Shown: one piece after another, positions 1 to 6,153 of the stretch
How the letters are laid out: every line of letters starts with the position of its first letter
How positions within the stretch are numbered: position 1 is the first letter of the stretch
Source of the DNA: Acinetobacter pseudolwoffii
Lineage (GTDB): Bacteria; Pseudomonadota; Gammaproteobacteria; Pseudomonadales; Moraxellaceae
Assembly (NCBI RefSeq): GCF_002803605.1
Contig: NZ_PHRG01000018.1
Coordinates: 1 to 48,864, forward strand
Length of the DNA: 48,864 bases
Reading direction: 5' to 3'
Made by a program: the position numbers and the translations under genes
Notes under the pieces: model-generated
What the model was told of the DNA's origin: nothing
The model's input: the letters and a program-made list of their open reading frames with translations, nothing else
Databases searched by the model: none

Positions 1-211
1 AAGCGTAAGAAACATCAGCCTGAATACCGTCGGCAATGGCGTAAACTGCATATTGGTATAGATGCTGAAACACTGCAAATACGTGCCGTTCAGCTTACGA
101 CAAATAATGTCAGTGATTCACAAGTACTAGGTGATTTACTGGATCAAATCCCACCAAATGAGCGAATAGATTCTGTCTATACCGATGGGGCGTACGACAC
201 GAAGTGCTGCA
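1..211 (+). pseudogene. IS5-family transposase, internal fragment
   Basis: An open frame runs in from the left window edge and reads as the central DDE region of an IS5-family transposase: an IGIDAETLQ stretch, then VYTDGAYDTK around the second catalytic Asp. Coding sense is lost at the left end of an IS6-type element at 212, and the frame stops inside that element's terminal repeat. The missing C-terminal part (IADRQGHAVIPPRKNAKPW and onward) would resemble the IS5 fragment at 33876-34241, so the two pieces probably come from the same element type. The assignment rests on family motifs only; the true 5' end is outside the window. Confidence 0.75.
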
Positions 212-248
212 GGCACTGTTGCAAATAACGACTAATGGTAAGCTGAAG
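212..248 (+). repeat. Solo left end of an IS6-family element (37 bp)
   Basis: This segment begins with the terminal repeat ggcactgttgcaaata and continues with a variant of the IS left end. It stops where the complete copy starts with the same terminal repeat at 249. The two left ends are therefore in direct tandem, 37 bp apart. The variant bases after the repeat (acgacta instead of accacga) show it is not a simple duplication of the neighbouring copy. Confidence 0.85.
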
Positions 249-1067
249 GGCACTGTTGCAAATAACCACGAATGGTAAGCTGAAGACTGTTCTAGCTAAA
301 GGTGCAGTATATGAATCCTTTCCATGGTCGGCATTTTCAGGGCGAAATCATTCTTTGGGCTGTGCGCTGGTATTGTAAATATGGCATTAGCTATCGTGAA
401 CTGCAGGAAATGCTGGCCGAACGTGGTGTGAATGTTGATCACACGACGATTTATCGTTGGGTTCAACGTTATGCTCCTGAAATAGAAAAACGTTTACGCT
501 GGTATTGGCGTAATCCTACAGGTCTGAGCTCGTGGCATATTGATGAAACCTATGTAAAAGTGAATGGACGATGGTCTTATCTGTATCGTGCAGTCGATCA
601 ACGTGGCGATACCATTGATTTTTATCTTTCTTCTAGACGTAATACCAAATCAGCATATTGTTTTCTTGGAAAAATTTTAAATAATGTGAAGAAGTGGCAA
701 ATTCCACAAGTGATCAACACGGATAAAGCGCCCACATATGGACGTGCTTTATCACGGTTAAAACGGGAAGGTAAATGTCCACCAGACCTTGAGCACAGGC
801 AGATTAAGTATAAAAATAACGTGATTGAATGTGATCATGGTAAGCTAAAGCGGATCATCAGGGCCACGTTAGGATTCAAATCTATGAAGACGGCTTATGC
901 CACAATTAAAGGTATTGAAGTCATGCGTGCACTACGTAAAGGCCAAGCATCGTCATTTTATTATGGTCAGCCTCAGGGTGAAGTCTATCTGGTGAATAGA
1001 GTTTTCGGTCTCTAAGCACTTTTTAAAGGGAACATCATCGACTCAAATTTCTATTTGCAACAGTGCC
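249..1067 (+). mobile_element. IS6-family element, IS1006/IS1008-like, complete (819 bp)
   Basis: The element is bounded by ggcactgttgcaaata on the left and its inverse tatttgcaacagtgcc on the right, and is 819 bp long, typical of the Acinetobacter IS6-type elements IS1006 and IS1008. One transposase gene fills it. The 8 bp on the two sides (agctgaag and gggcaatc) do not match, so no target duplication survives, suggesting recombination or adjacent deletion after insertion. It is nearly identical to the copy at 13393-14211 and lies in the same orientation. Confidence 0.9.
311..1015 (+). CDS. tnpA: IS6-family DDE transposase
   Basis: This 234-residue transposase catalyses replicative (cointegrate-forming) movement of the surrounding IS. 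It has an N-terminal helix-turn-helix region (about residues 20-55) and a DDE catalytic core with Asp78 (HIDETYVKV), Asp138 (VINTDKA) and Glu173 (NNVIECDHGK). The start is placed at the ATG of MNPFHGRHF, the usual IS6-family N-terminus; an in-frame GTG at 302 would add three residues. The frame is intact, so the protein could be active. It differs from the copy at 13455 by only a few residues, for example Gly71 where that copy has Asp. Confidence 0.92.
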   Translation: MNPFHGRHFQGEIILWAVRWYCKYGISYRELQEMLAERGVNVDHTTIYRWVQRYAPEIEKRLRWYWRNPTGLSSWHIDETYVKVNGRWSYLYRAVDQRGDTIDFYLSSRRNTKSAYCFLGKILNNVKKWQIPQVINTDKAPTYGRALSRLKREGKCPPDLEHRQIKYKNNVIECDHGKLKRIIRATLGFKSMKTAYATIKGIEVMRALRKGQASSFYYGQPQGEVYLVNRVFGL

Positions 1068-1161
1068 GGGCAATCTAACAGCCTGACTCCGACCTGCTTG
1101 AAAAACTTTAGCAATTTTCATTTTTATTCTCCCAGCATGGTATGTGCCATTGGTATATCAT

Positions 1162-1202
1162 GCCATTATTGTCCGAGTAGTTATTGATGCCACGACAATA
1201 AT
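1162..1202. repeat. 9-bp inverted repeat
   Basis: attattgtc at 1165-1173 is matched by its inverse gacaataat at 1194-1202 in the non-coding stretch between two insertion sequences. There is no T-run and no neighbouring start codon, so I assign no function. The rest of 1068-1213 shows no gene. Confidence 0.35.
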
Positions 1203-1213
1203 TCATACAAAAA

Positions 1214-1242
1214 CCCCAATCTGGTTTTATTGGGATTTTTTA
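1214..1242 (+). terminator. Rho-independent terminator
   Basis: A CCCAAT/ATTGGG stem (1215-1220 with 1229-1234) is followed by a T-rich tract on the + strand. No intact + strand gene precedes it except the IS6 transposase, so it probably belonged to a gene lost through IS insertion. Confidence 0.55.
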
Positions 1243-1279
1243 TATAATTAGGTAATTGATTTTTAATTAAAAATTAAAA

Positions 1280-2762
1280 TATGTTATTCCCAAGTAGAAA
1301 TGTCTATGCGATAAACCATTTAAAATGTCCTGTTTTTAACTGCAAGAGTCAAGCACAGGATTTAAATTTCTTTGTTCAATAACCGCTTTCTGAGCTTTAC
1401 GACTCGGCATACTTTTCTTGAGACGGGAACGTTTATTTTGTTTTTCCAACTCTTCATGCTGTTGCTGGATATGCGCCAGAACCGAGCCTAATCTTTTATT
1501 CTCAACCACTTCATTCTGCTGTAGTCCAGCCAGTTTATTGAAGACACTATAGTTGATCTTCCGTCCTTCATGCATGATCGCCACAGTGCCATCCGGGTAC
1601 TCCAGAAATGAAATGTATTGCCCAACAAGCTTATGATTCAGCTCTGTCGGTTCAAGCAGATAAATACACTTGTCATAGGTAATCGTCAGGTTCTTGGTGA
1701 CCTTACGCGGTTCCTGCCAGGTGAATATATCCTCCAGCTCAGCATCAGACTCTGTTAGCGGACGATGTAAGTTCTTTGAATTTCGCGCACACTTGGCGAA
1801 CTTCTGGTTGAAATGCTCAATAAAGCAGGGTAACCAGGCATTGGCTTCGGCAATTGAACTGATGCCTTCCAGACGCATCTCCTTGATCAAACGGTCTTGA
1901 AGGGTTCTATTCGCGCGTTCTACGCGACCTTTAGCCTGTGGTGAGTTGGCAAAGATAATATCAATGTTTAACTCATTCAGAATCCGGCCAAATTGCGTGA
2001 TCTTGCTGTCCTGGCTCGATTTCTGGTTCACTCGGAAGACCGAATGTTTATCGCTATAAAAGGCCAGAGGCTTACCGTATTGTTCAATGTAGGCTCGGGT
2101 TGAAAGCATATAGTCGAAGGTCGTTTCTGCCTCACAGAAGCGCAGATGCAACAGCTTTCCAGTGGCATCATCGATATACACCAATAAACAGCACTTAGCA
2201 GCGCGTCCTTCGAACCAGTCATGATATGAGCCATCAATCTGGATCAGCTCACCGAAGCAATCACGGTTATAACGTGGCTGATATGGACGTTTAAGGCGCT
2301 TGGATCGCGGAATCCAGAGGTCATTTGCAGTCATCCAGCGCCGAAGCGTTTCTACCGGGATATTCAGGTCAAATATGCTGCTGAGCTTCTCATGGGCCAA
2401 GGTAGGTCCAAATCCCAGCAGATGTTCGGAAATAATGGAAAGACATTTTGATTTTAATAAATCATCATGGCGACGATGGCCAGGTTGACCACGGCTGGCA
2501 TGCGCCATACCTGAAACACCATCTTGATTGAGCTTCTGTAATAACCGGGTAATTTGACGGGTTGAAAGATTAAGGATTTCAGCAGCACGGACTTGTGTAA
2601 TACGATGATCTCGAACGTCTTGCAGAACAGCAAGACGTTGAATTTCTTTGTCAGACATAGTGATCAGCATCTATATTTCATATCCAGTCCATGATGTTTA
2701 AACCATCATAAACTAGACATTTTTATTGGTGAGAATATAGACATTTTGAATGGTGAGTAACA
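1280..2762 (-). mobile_element. IS1202-type element, complete, 5 bp from a pdif site
   Basis: The element carries one transposase gene on the minus strand. Its termini read TGTTACTCACC (right, transposase 5' side) and TGTTATTCCCA (left), each followed inward by further copies of an aaatgtc-type subterminal motif. A 6-bp direct repeat ttaaaa lies at 1274-1279 and 2763-2768, consistent with a 5-6 bp target duplication if the left end includes two bases before TGTT. The right end is exactly 5 bp from the XerC arm of a pdif at 2768. Placement of IS1202-family members of the ISAjo2 type beside pdif sites is known in Acinetobacter. Confidence 0.8.
1336..2670 (-). CDS. IS1202/ISNCY-type transposase
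   Basis: A 444-residue transposase with an N-terminal helix-turn-helix (about residues 20-50, RAAEILNLSTRQITRLLQK) and a retroviral-integrase-like catalytic core. The apparent triad is Asp146 (IQIDGSYHDW), Asp207 (FYSDKHSVF) and Glu251 (KGRVERANRT). A basic C-terminal tail follows (about residues 405-435). The frame is intact. It is clearly related to, but distinct from, the protein at 6205-7542, and its first 54 residues are essentially identical to those of the broken gene at 7735. Translation may start at residue 1 or at Met5 (MSDKEI). Confidence 0.88.
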   Translation of the reverse strand: MLITMSDKEIQRLAVLQDVRDHRITQVRAAEILNLSTRQITRLLQKLNQDGVSGMAHASRGQPGHRRHDDLLKSKCLSIISEHLLGFGPTLAHEKLSSIFDLNIPVETLRRWMTANDLWIPRSKRLKRPYQPRYNRDCFGELIQIDGSYHDWFEGRAAKCCLLVYIDDATGKLLHLRFCEAETTFDYMLSTRAYIEQYGKPLAFYSDKHSVFRVNQKSSQDSKITQFGRILNELNIDIIFANSPQAKGRVERANRTLQDRLIKEMRLEGISSIAEANAWLPCFIEHFNQKFAKCARNSKNLHRPLTESDAELEDIFTWQEPRKVTKNLTITYDKCIYLLEPTELNHKLVGQYISFLEYPDGTVAIMHEGRKINYSVFNKLAGLQQNEVVENKRLGSVLAHIQQQHEELEKQNKRSRLKKSMPSRKAQKAVIEQRNLNPVLDSCS

Positions 2763-2767
2763 TTAAA

Positions 2768-2795
2768 ATTGCGAATAAGAGATTTTATGTTAAAT
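2768..2795 (+). other. pdif (XerC/XerD) recombination site, C/D orientation
   Basis: The 28-bp site has an 11-bp XerC arm attgcgaataa (9 of 11 matches to ATTTCGTATAA), a 6-bp spacer gagatt and an XerD arm ttatgttaaat that matches the Acinetobacter pdif consensus perfectly. Its XerC side faces the IS1202-type element, 5 bp away. The XerD side is followed at once by a terminator and then the metal-efflux gene. This is a pattern call; the site has not been tested. Confidence 0.75.
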
Positions 2796-2820
2796 AGCCC
2801 TCAACAGAGGGCTATTTTTA
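2796..2820 (+). terminator. Rho-independent terminator next to pdif
   Basis: A perfect 7-bp stem AGCCCTC/GAGGGCT (2796-2802 with 2807-2813) with an AACA loop is followed by atttttaat on the + strand. It begins on the base after the pdif XerD arm. Confidence 0.7.
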
Positions 2821-2850
2821 ATACTAAAAATTACATGCTTTTAAGACATA

Positions 2851-2921
2851 AGGATTCATATGCTGCACCTTTAGCTAAAACAGTCTTCAGCTTACCATTC
2901 GTGGTTATTTGCAATAGTGCC
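2851..2921 (-). repeat. IS6-family left-end remnant (71 bp, reversed)
   Basis: Read on the minus strand, this is the first 71 bp of an IS6-type element: terminal repeat ggcactattgcaaata (one mismatch to the intact copies), the leader, and the first codons of the transposase. The rest is gone. It lies just downstream of the metal-efflux gene and marks an old insertion in the opposite orientation to all other IS6 copies here. Confidence 0.85.
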
Positions 2922-2944
2922 AAATAGATTCATTTTCGATACTC

Positions 2945-4225
2945 TTACTTCAAAGCCAAAATTTTTCGGGCACCATTAAGTACGAATAAAGAAACCAGTA
3001 TGCCAATGATTAAGTCTGGATAAGCTGATCCCGTCCACGCCACGAGTACACCGGCAAATATAACGCCCATATTTACGACAACGTCATTCGCCGAGAAAAT
3101 CCAACTGGCTTTCATATGTGCGCCATCTTCTCGATGACCAGAAATAAGATATAAGCATGTCACGTTAGCTATAAGTGCGAGCAGGCCAATAACAATCATG
3201 AGCGTTGATTCTGGCTCGCTTCCAAACATGAATCGTCTAATGACATCAACAATCACGATAACAGCAAGTAATAACTGAATCCAACCTGCGAAATGGGCTG
3301 CTTTTATTTGATATTTCGCAGCTTTTCCGACGGCATATAGCGCAATACCATAAACGGCTGCATCGGCAAACATATCTAGAGAATCAGCAATCAATCCTGT
3401 AGACGCAGCAATAATACCGCTGATGAATTCTATAAAGAAAAGTAGAGCATTAATACCTAATAACAGTTTAAGTACTTTAGCTTGTCTCACAGGATCAGGT
3501 TCATTAGGTATATCGCCTGAAGAAAGCTGTGTTTCATCAAGTTTCGCCCCAAAACCCAGTCCTTCGAGTTTAGCCGTAATTTGCTGAATCCCTTCATTAT
3601 GGAAGACTTTCAGTTTTCGATTGGGAAGATCAAAAGTAAGACCTTTAACTGCTTCAATATCTGCAAGAGCCATACGGACCATTTGCTCTTCAGCAGAGCA
3701 ATCCATTTTAGGAATGGTGTAGGTACTTGTTTGCTTAGCCTGTTGATTGCTTATATAAGTTTCAGTCTTCACAAGCTTTGCACCAAAACCCAAAGCTTCA
3801 AGTTTGGTGGTTATATTTTCATCTTTTTGATTATGTAGAACCTTTAAAGAACGGTTAGGTAAATCAAAGATGAGTTTTTGAACACCATCAATTGAAGATA
3901 GCGCCATACGAACCATCTGTTCTTCCGCAGAACAATCCATTTTGGGAACTAAGTATTCACTCATGTAGTGCGAATCTTTTAAAACGTCTTCAGTGCTTAA
4001 ATTTTCTTTGGGATCAGAACCATAACAGGATTGAGCGGTATCTTCACAACTGTTTGAAGTGTTACAGCAAGGAGATGAAGATTTTTTTTCTTCCTCTTCA
4101 CCACAACAGCTAAGCGTATTATCACAATTCTTTGAATTGTTTGCTTCTGCAATTGATGGATGATTTTCTTGTTGAGATTTCTTATCTTCGCATGGTGTTT
4201 CTTTACTACATCCACAACCACTCAT
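2945..4225 (-). CDS. Cation diffusion facilitator-type metal efflux protein with Cys-rich N-terminus
   Basis: The C-terminal half (about residues 250-425) has six hydrophobic segments and the DSLDMFADA motif of cation diffusion facilitators, which export divalent metals such as Zn, Cd or Co by proton exchange at the inner membrane. The N-terminal half is unusual. About 70 residues carry ten cysteines in CxC and CC pairs, then two tandem copies (about residues 95-158 and 173-235) share the core PKMDCSAEEQMVRMAL. These copies resemble heavy-metal-associated domains but keep only one Cys each. The start is set at ATG 4225 (MSGCGCS); an ATG at 4237 is in frame. It is transcribed away from a MerR gene across a shared operator, so metal induction is likely. 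The substrate is not determined by the sequence. Confidence 0.85.
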   Translation of the reverse strand: MSGCGCSKETPCEDKKSQQENHPSIAEANNSKNCDNTLSCCGEEEEKKSSSPCCNTSNSCEDTAQSCYGSDPKENLSTEDVLKDSHYMSEYLVPKMDCSAEEQMVRMALSSIDGVQKLIFDLPNRSLKVLHNQKDENITTKLEALGFGAKLVKTETYISNQQAKQTSTYTIPKMDCSAEEQMVRMALADIEAVKGLTFDLPNRKLKVFHNEGIQQITAKLEGLGFGAKLDETQLSSGDIPNEPDPVRQAKVLKLLLGINALLFFIEFISGIIAASTGLIADSLDMFADAAVYGIALYAVGKAAKYQIKAAHFAGWIQLLLAVIVIVDVIRRFMFGSEPESTLMIVIGLLALIANVTCLYLISGHREDGAHMKASWIFSANDVVVNMGVIFAGVLVAWTGSAYPDLIIGILVSLFVLNGARKILALK

Positions 4226-4259
4226 AATTATACCCATTAAAAAAATTATAAACTTTGAA

Positions 4260-4291
4260 TATTAGAATCCCTATAGTTACTATAGAGTCAA
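4260..4291 (-). promoter_or_regulatory. MerR-type operator/promoter for the efflux gene
   Basis: On the minus strand TTGACT (-35, 4286-4291) and CTAATA (-10, 4260-4265) are separated by 20 bp, the overlong spacer typical of MerR-controlled promoters. The spacer holds the perfect dyad CTATAGttaCTATAG (4271-4285), close to CadR/PbrR operator sequences. MerR-family activators untwist such promoters when metal binds. The binding itself is inferred. Confidence 0.75.
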
Positions 4292-4314
4292 GAATCTTTG
4301 GAAATACTAACTCA

Positions 4315-4707
4315 ATGCATTTAAAAATTGGTGAACTCTCTAAAAAAACCTCATGTTCAGTATTAACAATTAGGTTTTATGAAAAGGAAGGTTTAATTCC
4401 GGAACCGGAAAGAACGGAAGGAAATTACCGCCTTTACGATGTAGGCTATGTTGAGCGAATTAAATTTATTTTGAATTGCCGAACTTTAAATATGAGTTTG
4501 AATGAAATTCGTCAATTACTTACCTATAAAGACAAACCTGAGAAAAATTGTTCAGATGTGAATGAATTAATTGACTTACATGTCAGTGCTATCAGAGAAA
4601 ATATAATCAAGCAACAAAAGCTTATTGAACAACTATCTGATTTAAGAGGTACTTGTGATGGTTTATGTACAATTGACCAATGTGGAGTTTTAAAAAATCT
4701 AGCTTGA
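4315..4707 (+). CDS. MerR-family metal-responsive regulator (CadR/PbrR-like)
   Basis: A 130-residue MerR-family protein with a winged helix-turn-helix (residues 1-70, IGELSKKTSCSVLTIRFYEKEGL), a long dimerisation helix (about 80-110) and a Cys-rich C-terminal loop. Cys14, Cys79, Cys114, Cys118 and Cys123 fit the metal-sensing set of Cd/Pb/Zn-type members. The start at ATG 4315 gives the standard MHLKIGELS N-terminus and leaves the operator outside the gene; an ATG at 4255 would put the operator inside the coding sequence. It is divergent from the efflux gene and very probably controls it. Confidence 0.85.
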   Translation: MHLKIGELSKKTSCSVLTIRFYEKEGLIPEPERTEGNYRLYDVGYVERIKFILNCRTLNMSLNEIRQLLTYKDKPEKNCSDVNELIDLHVSAIRENIIKQQKLIEQLSDLRGTCDGLCTIDQCGVLKNLA

Positions 4708-4738
4708 TTATCTAGACCTATGCTTTTTTCAAAAAATC

Positions 4739-4962
4739 GGCACTGTTGCAAATAACCACGAATGGTAAGCTGAAGACTGTTTTAGCTAAAGGTGCAGCAT
4801 ATGAATCCTTTCCATGGTCGGCATTTTCAGGGCGAAATCATTCTTTGGGCTGTGCGCTGGTATTGTAAATATGGCATTAGCTATCGTGAACTGCAGGAAA
4901 TGCTGGCCGAACGGGGTGTGAATGTTGATCACACGAATATTTACCGTTGGGTTCAACGTTAT
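4739..4962 (+). mobile_element. IS6-family element, truncated after 224 bp
   Basis: A left terminal repeat and the first 55 or so codons of the transposase (to RWVQRY) are intact. Sequence identity to the complete copies then ends abruptly in caacgttat and continues as acgaatct. The frame runs on to a stop near 5007, giving a 71-residue chimera that cannot transpose. The junction base string ttatacgaatc resembles a pdif XerC arm. Confidence 0.85.
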
Positions 4963-4970
4963 ACGAATCT

Positions 4971-4999
4971 AAAAATGGGAGCCTATAGCTCCCATTTTT
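4971..4999. terminator. Bidirectional terminator downstream of higA
   Basis: A perfect 12-bp stem AAAAATGGGAGC/GCTCCCATTTTT with a 5-base loop gives T-runs in both directions. It lies 4 bp past the higA stop codon and would end higBA transcripts on the minus strand. Confidence 0.8.
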
Positions 5000-5003
5000 A
5001 TTG

Positions 5004-5306
5004 TTAAACGTTGAATCCTATATGTTTTCCTGTTGGAAGCTCTACATCAATACGGAGCTTCCCACCCATTGCCTCAACATACTTTTTCATGGTTGAAATC
5101 TTAAGATCATTGCCACGATTTTCTATTGCTGAAAGCGATGGCTGTTTTATTCCCAAAGTTTCAGCAAGCTCTTTTTGAGAAATTTCGAGTTCTTCACGAA
5201 TAAGATGAAGCTGATTTTCTAGCAGTAATTCATCAGCCATTTTTTGAATACGGGCTTGGCTCTCTGGAGAGCGGCTAGCTAACAATTCTTGCAGAGTCTT
5301 AGCCAT
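5004..5306 (-). CDS. higA: HigA-type antitoxin (XRE family)
   Basis: A 100-residue protein with a Cro/C1-type helix-turn-helix at about residues 40-75 (ISQKELAETLGIKQPSLSAIENR). It follows the toxin gene with an 8-bp overlap, the toxin-first order of HigBA systems. It would neutralise HigB by direct binding and repress the promoter at the palindrome upstream of the toxin. HigBA pairs are common cargo of pdif modules on Acinetobacter plasmids. A degraded copy of the same locus lies at 21490-21640. Confidence 0.85.
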   Translation of the reverse strand: MAKTLQELLASRSPESQARIQKMADELLLENQLHLIREELEISQKELAETLGIKQPSLSAIENRGNDLKISTMKKYVEAMGGKLRIDVELPTGKHIGFNV

Positions 5307-5655
5307 TAGATTTATCTCCTAGGGTAGTGAGATGAAGTTGGTATTGTTCATCTGCAATATCCAGCATGTCTTTATAAAAACGCTTTTTACCGCCTTTATC
5401 AGCAATACATAGAACAATAGCCTGTCGTAAGGGATCAAATGCGAAGAAAGCTCTTAAGGGTCTACCGCGATGTTGAACACGCAGTTCTTTCATATTGGTA
5501 AATTTAGACTCATACACAGTATCTACTAAAGGACGGCCTAAACTCGGTCCCTGCTGCTGTAGAACAACCAGGGCAGCTAGGACCTTCTCTTGTGTAGGTT
5601 CATCTTGCTGTTCAAGCCACTGATTAAATAGATCTGTCGTAATGACTGTCCACAT
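5299..5655 (-). CDS. higB: HigB-type toxin (RelE/ParE superfamily)
   Basis: A 118-residue RelE-superfamily protein of the HigB2 type: VLAALVVLQQQGPSLGRPLVDTV, then the conserved MKELRVQHRGRPLRAFFAFDP segment and a Lys/Arg-rich KGGKKRFYKDM motif. Members cleave mRNA on the ribosome. It is the first gene of the pair and its start lies just downstream of a 26-bp operator. Both reading frames are intact, so the system is probably functional. Confidence 0.85.
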   Translation of the reverse strand: MWTVITTDLFNQWLEQQDEPTQEKVLAALVVLQQQGPSLGRPLVDTVYESKFTNMKELRVQHRGRPLRAFFAFDPLRQAIVLCIADKGGKKRFYKDMLDIADEQYQLHLTTLGDKSNG

Positions 5656-5664
5656 ACCACAACC

Positions 5665-5690
5665 AAAATATAGATTATAGTCTATATTTT
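5665..5690. promoter_or_regulatory. higBA operator palindrome
   Basis: Inverted repeat aaaatataga - ttatag - tctatatttt, with perfect 10-bp arms, sits 9 bp upstream of the higB start. This position and symmetry fit autorepression by the HigA dimer. Binding is inferred. Confidence 0.65.
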
Positions 5691-5736
5691 AGGGGCATTA
5701 TGTTTGTTTTGCAAATGAGAAAGGATAGGCAATAAA

Positions 5737-5761
5737 AAACCCCAGCATCCTGCCGGGGTTT
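5737..5761 (-). terminator. Minus-strand terminator
   Basis: AAACCCC (5737-5743) pairs with GGGGTTT (5755-5761) and is followed on the minus strand by TTTTTTATTG. It faces leftwards although no minus-strand gene is present between it and the IS at 6154, so it probably served a gene that has been lost. Confidence 0.65.
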
Positions 5762-6153
5762 CTCATATTGGGTTGCTAGGTATGACTCCTGTCTTACCTC
5801 ACGCTCCTGGTGCGATCTTTCTTATTCTTGTTGTTTGGAACATCCTGTTCTCTATGACTTCATCATAGGAAAATTCACCTATCCTGGATAGCCGCAAAGG
5901 GCCGAGTTTTATGTGAGCCAAAGCGTACAAAATAGCCTAAATTTTATCCACAAAAAATGTGGATAATTTTGGACATTGAGGCATTGATAAAATTTTAAAA
6001 ATCGCAAAATCGACTACTTTTTAAACAAATTTATTGGCAAGAACTATCAAAACTGCTCATAAATAAGCCGACTTGTTTCAAAATCGGCTTTTTTATGGTT
6101 TTTAGATTTTTATGGTTTGAATAAGTATATGATATTTATATTAATATACAAGT
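5762..6153. other. Non-coding stretch with a pair of inverted DnaA boxes
   Basis: I see no gene in this 392-bp stretch. It contains TTATCCACA (5944-5952) facing TGTGGATAA (5958-5966), both perfect matches to the DnaA box TTATNCACA, 5 bp apart and inverted. A + strand terminator follows: AAGCCGA 6065-6071 pairs with TCGGCTT 6084-6090, then TTTTAT. DnaA boxes in AT-rich DNA suggest an origin remnant, but no replication gene or iteron array is visible. Confidence 0.5.

Noticed and set aside
1694..1900. Antisense frames within transposase, fru and lld genes
   Set aside because: They lie wholly inside well-supported genes on the other strand and show no family motif.
5681..5708. Possible C/D pdif upstream of higB (ttatgtttgtt as XerD arm)
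   Set aside because: The XerD arm matches 8 of 11 but the XerC arm position matches only about 4 of 11 and overlaps the higBA operator.
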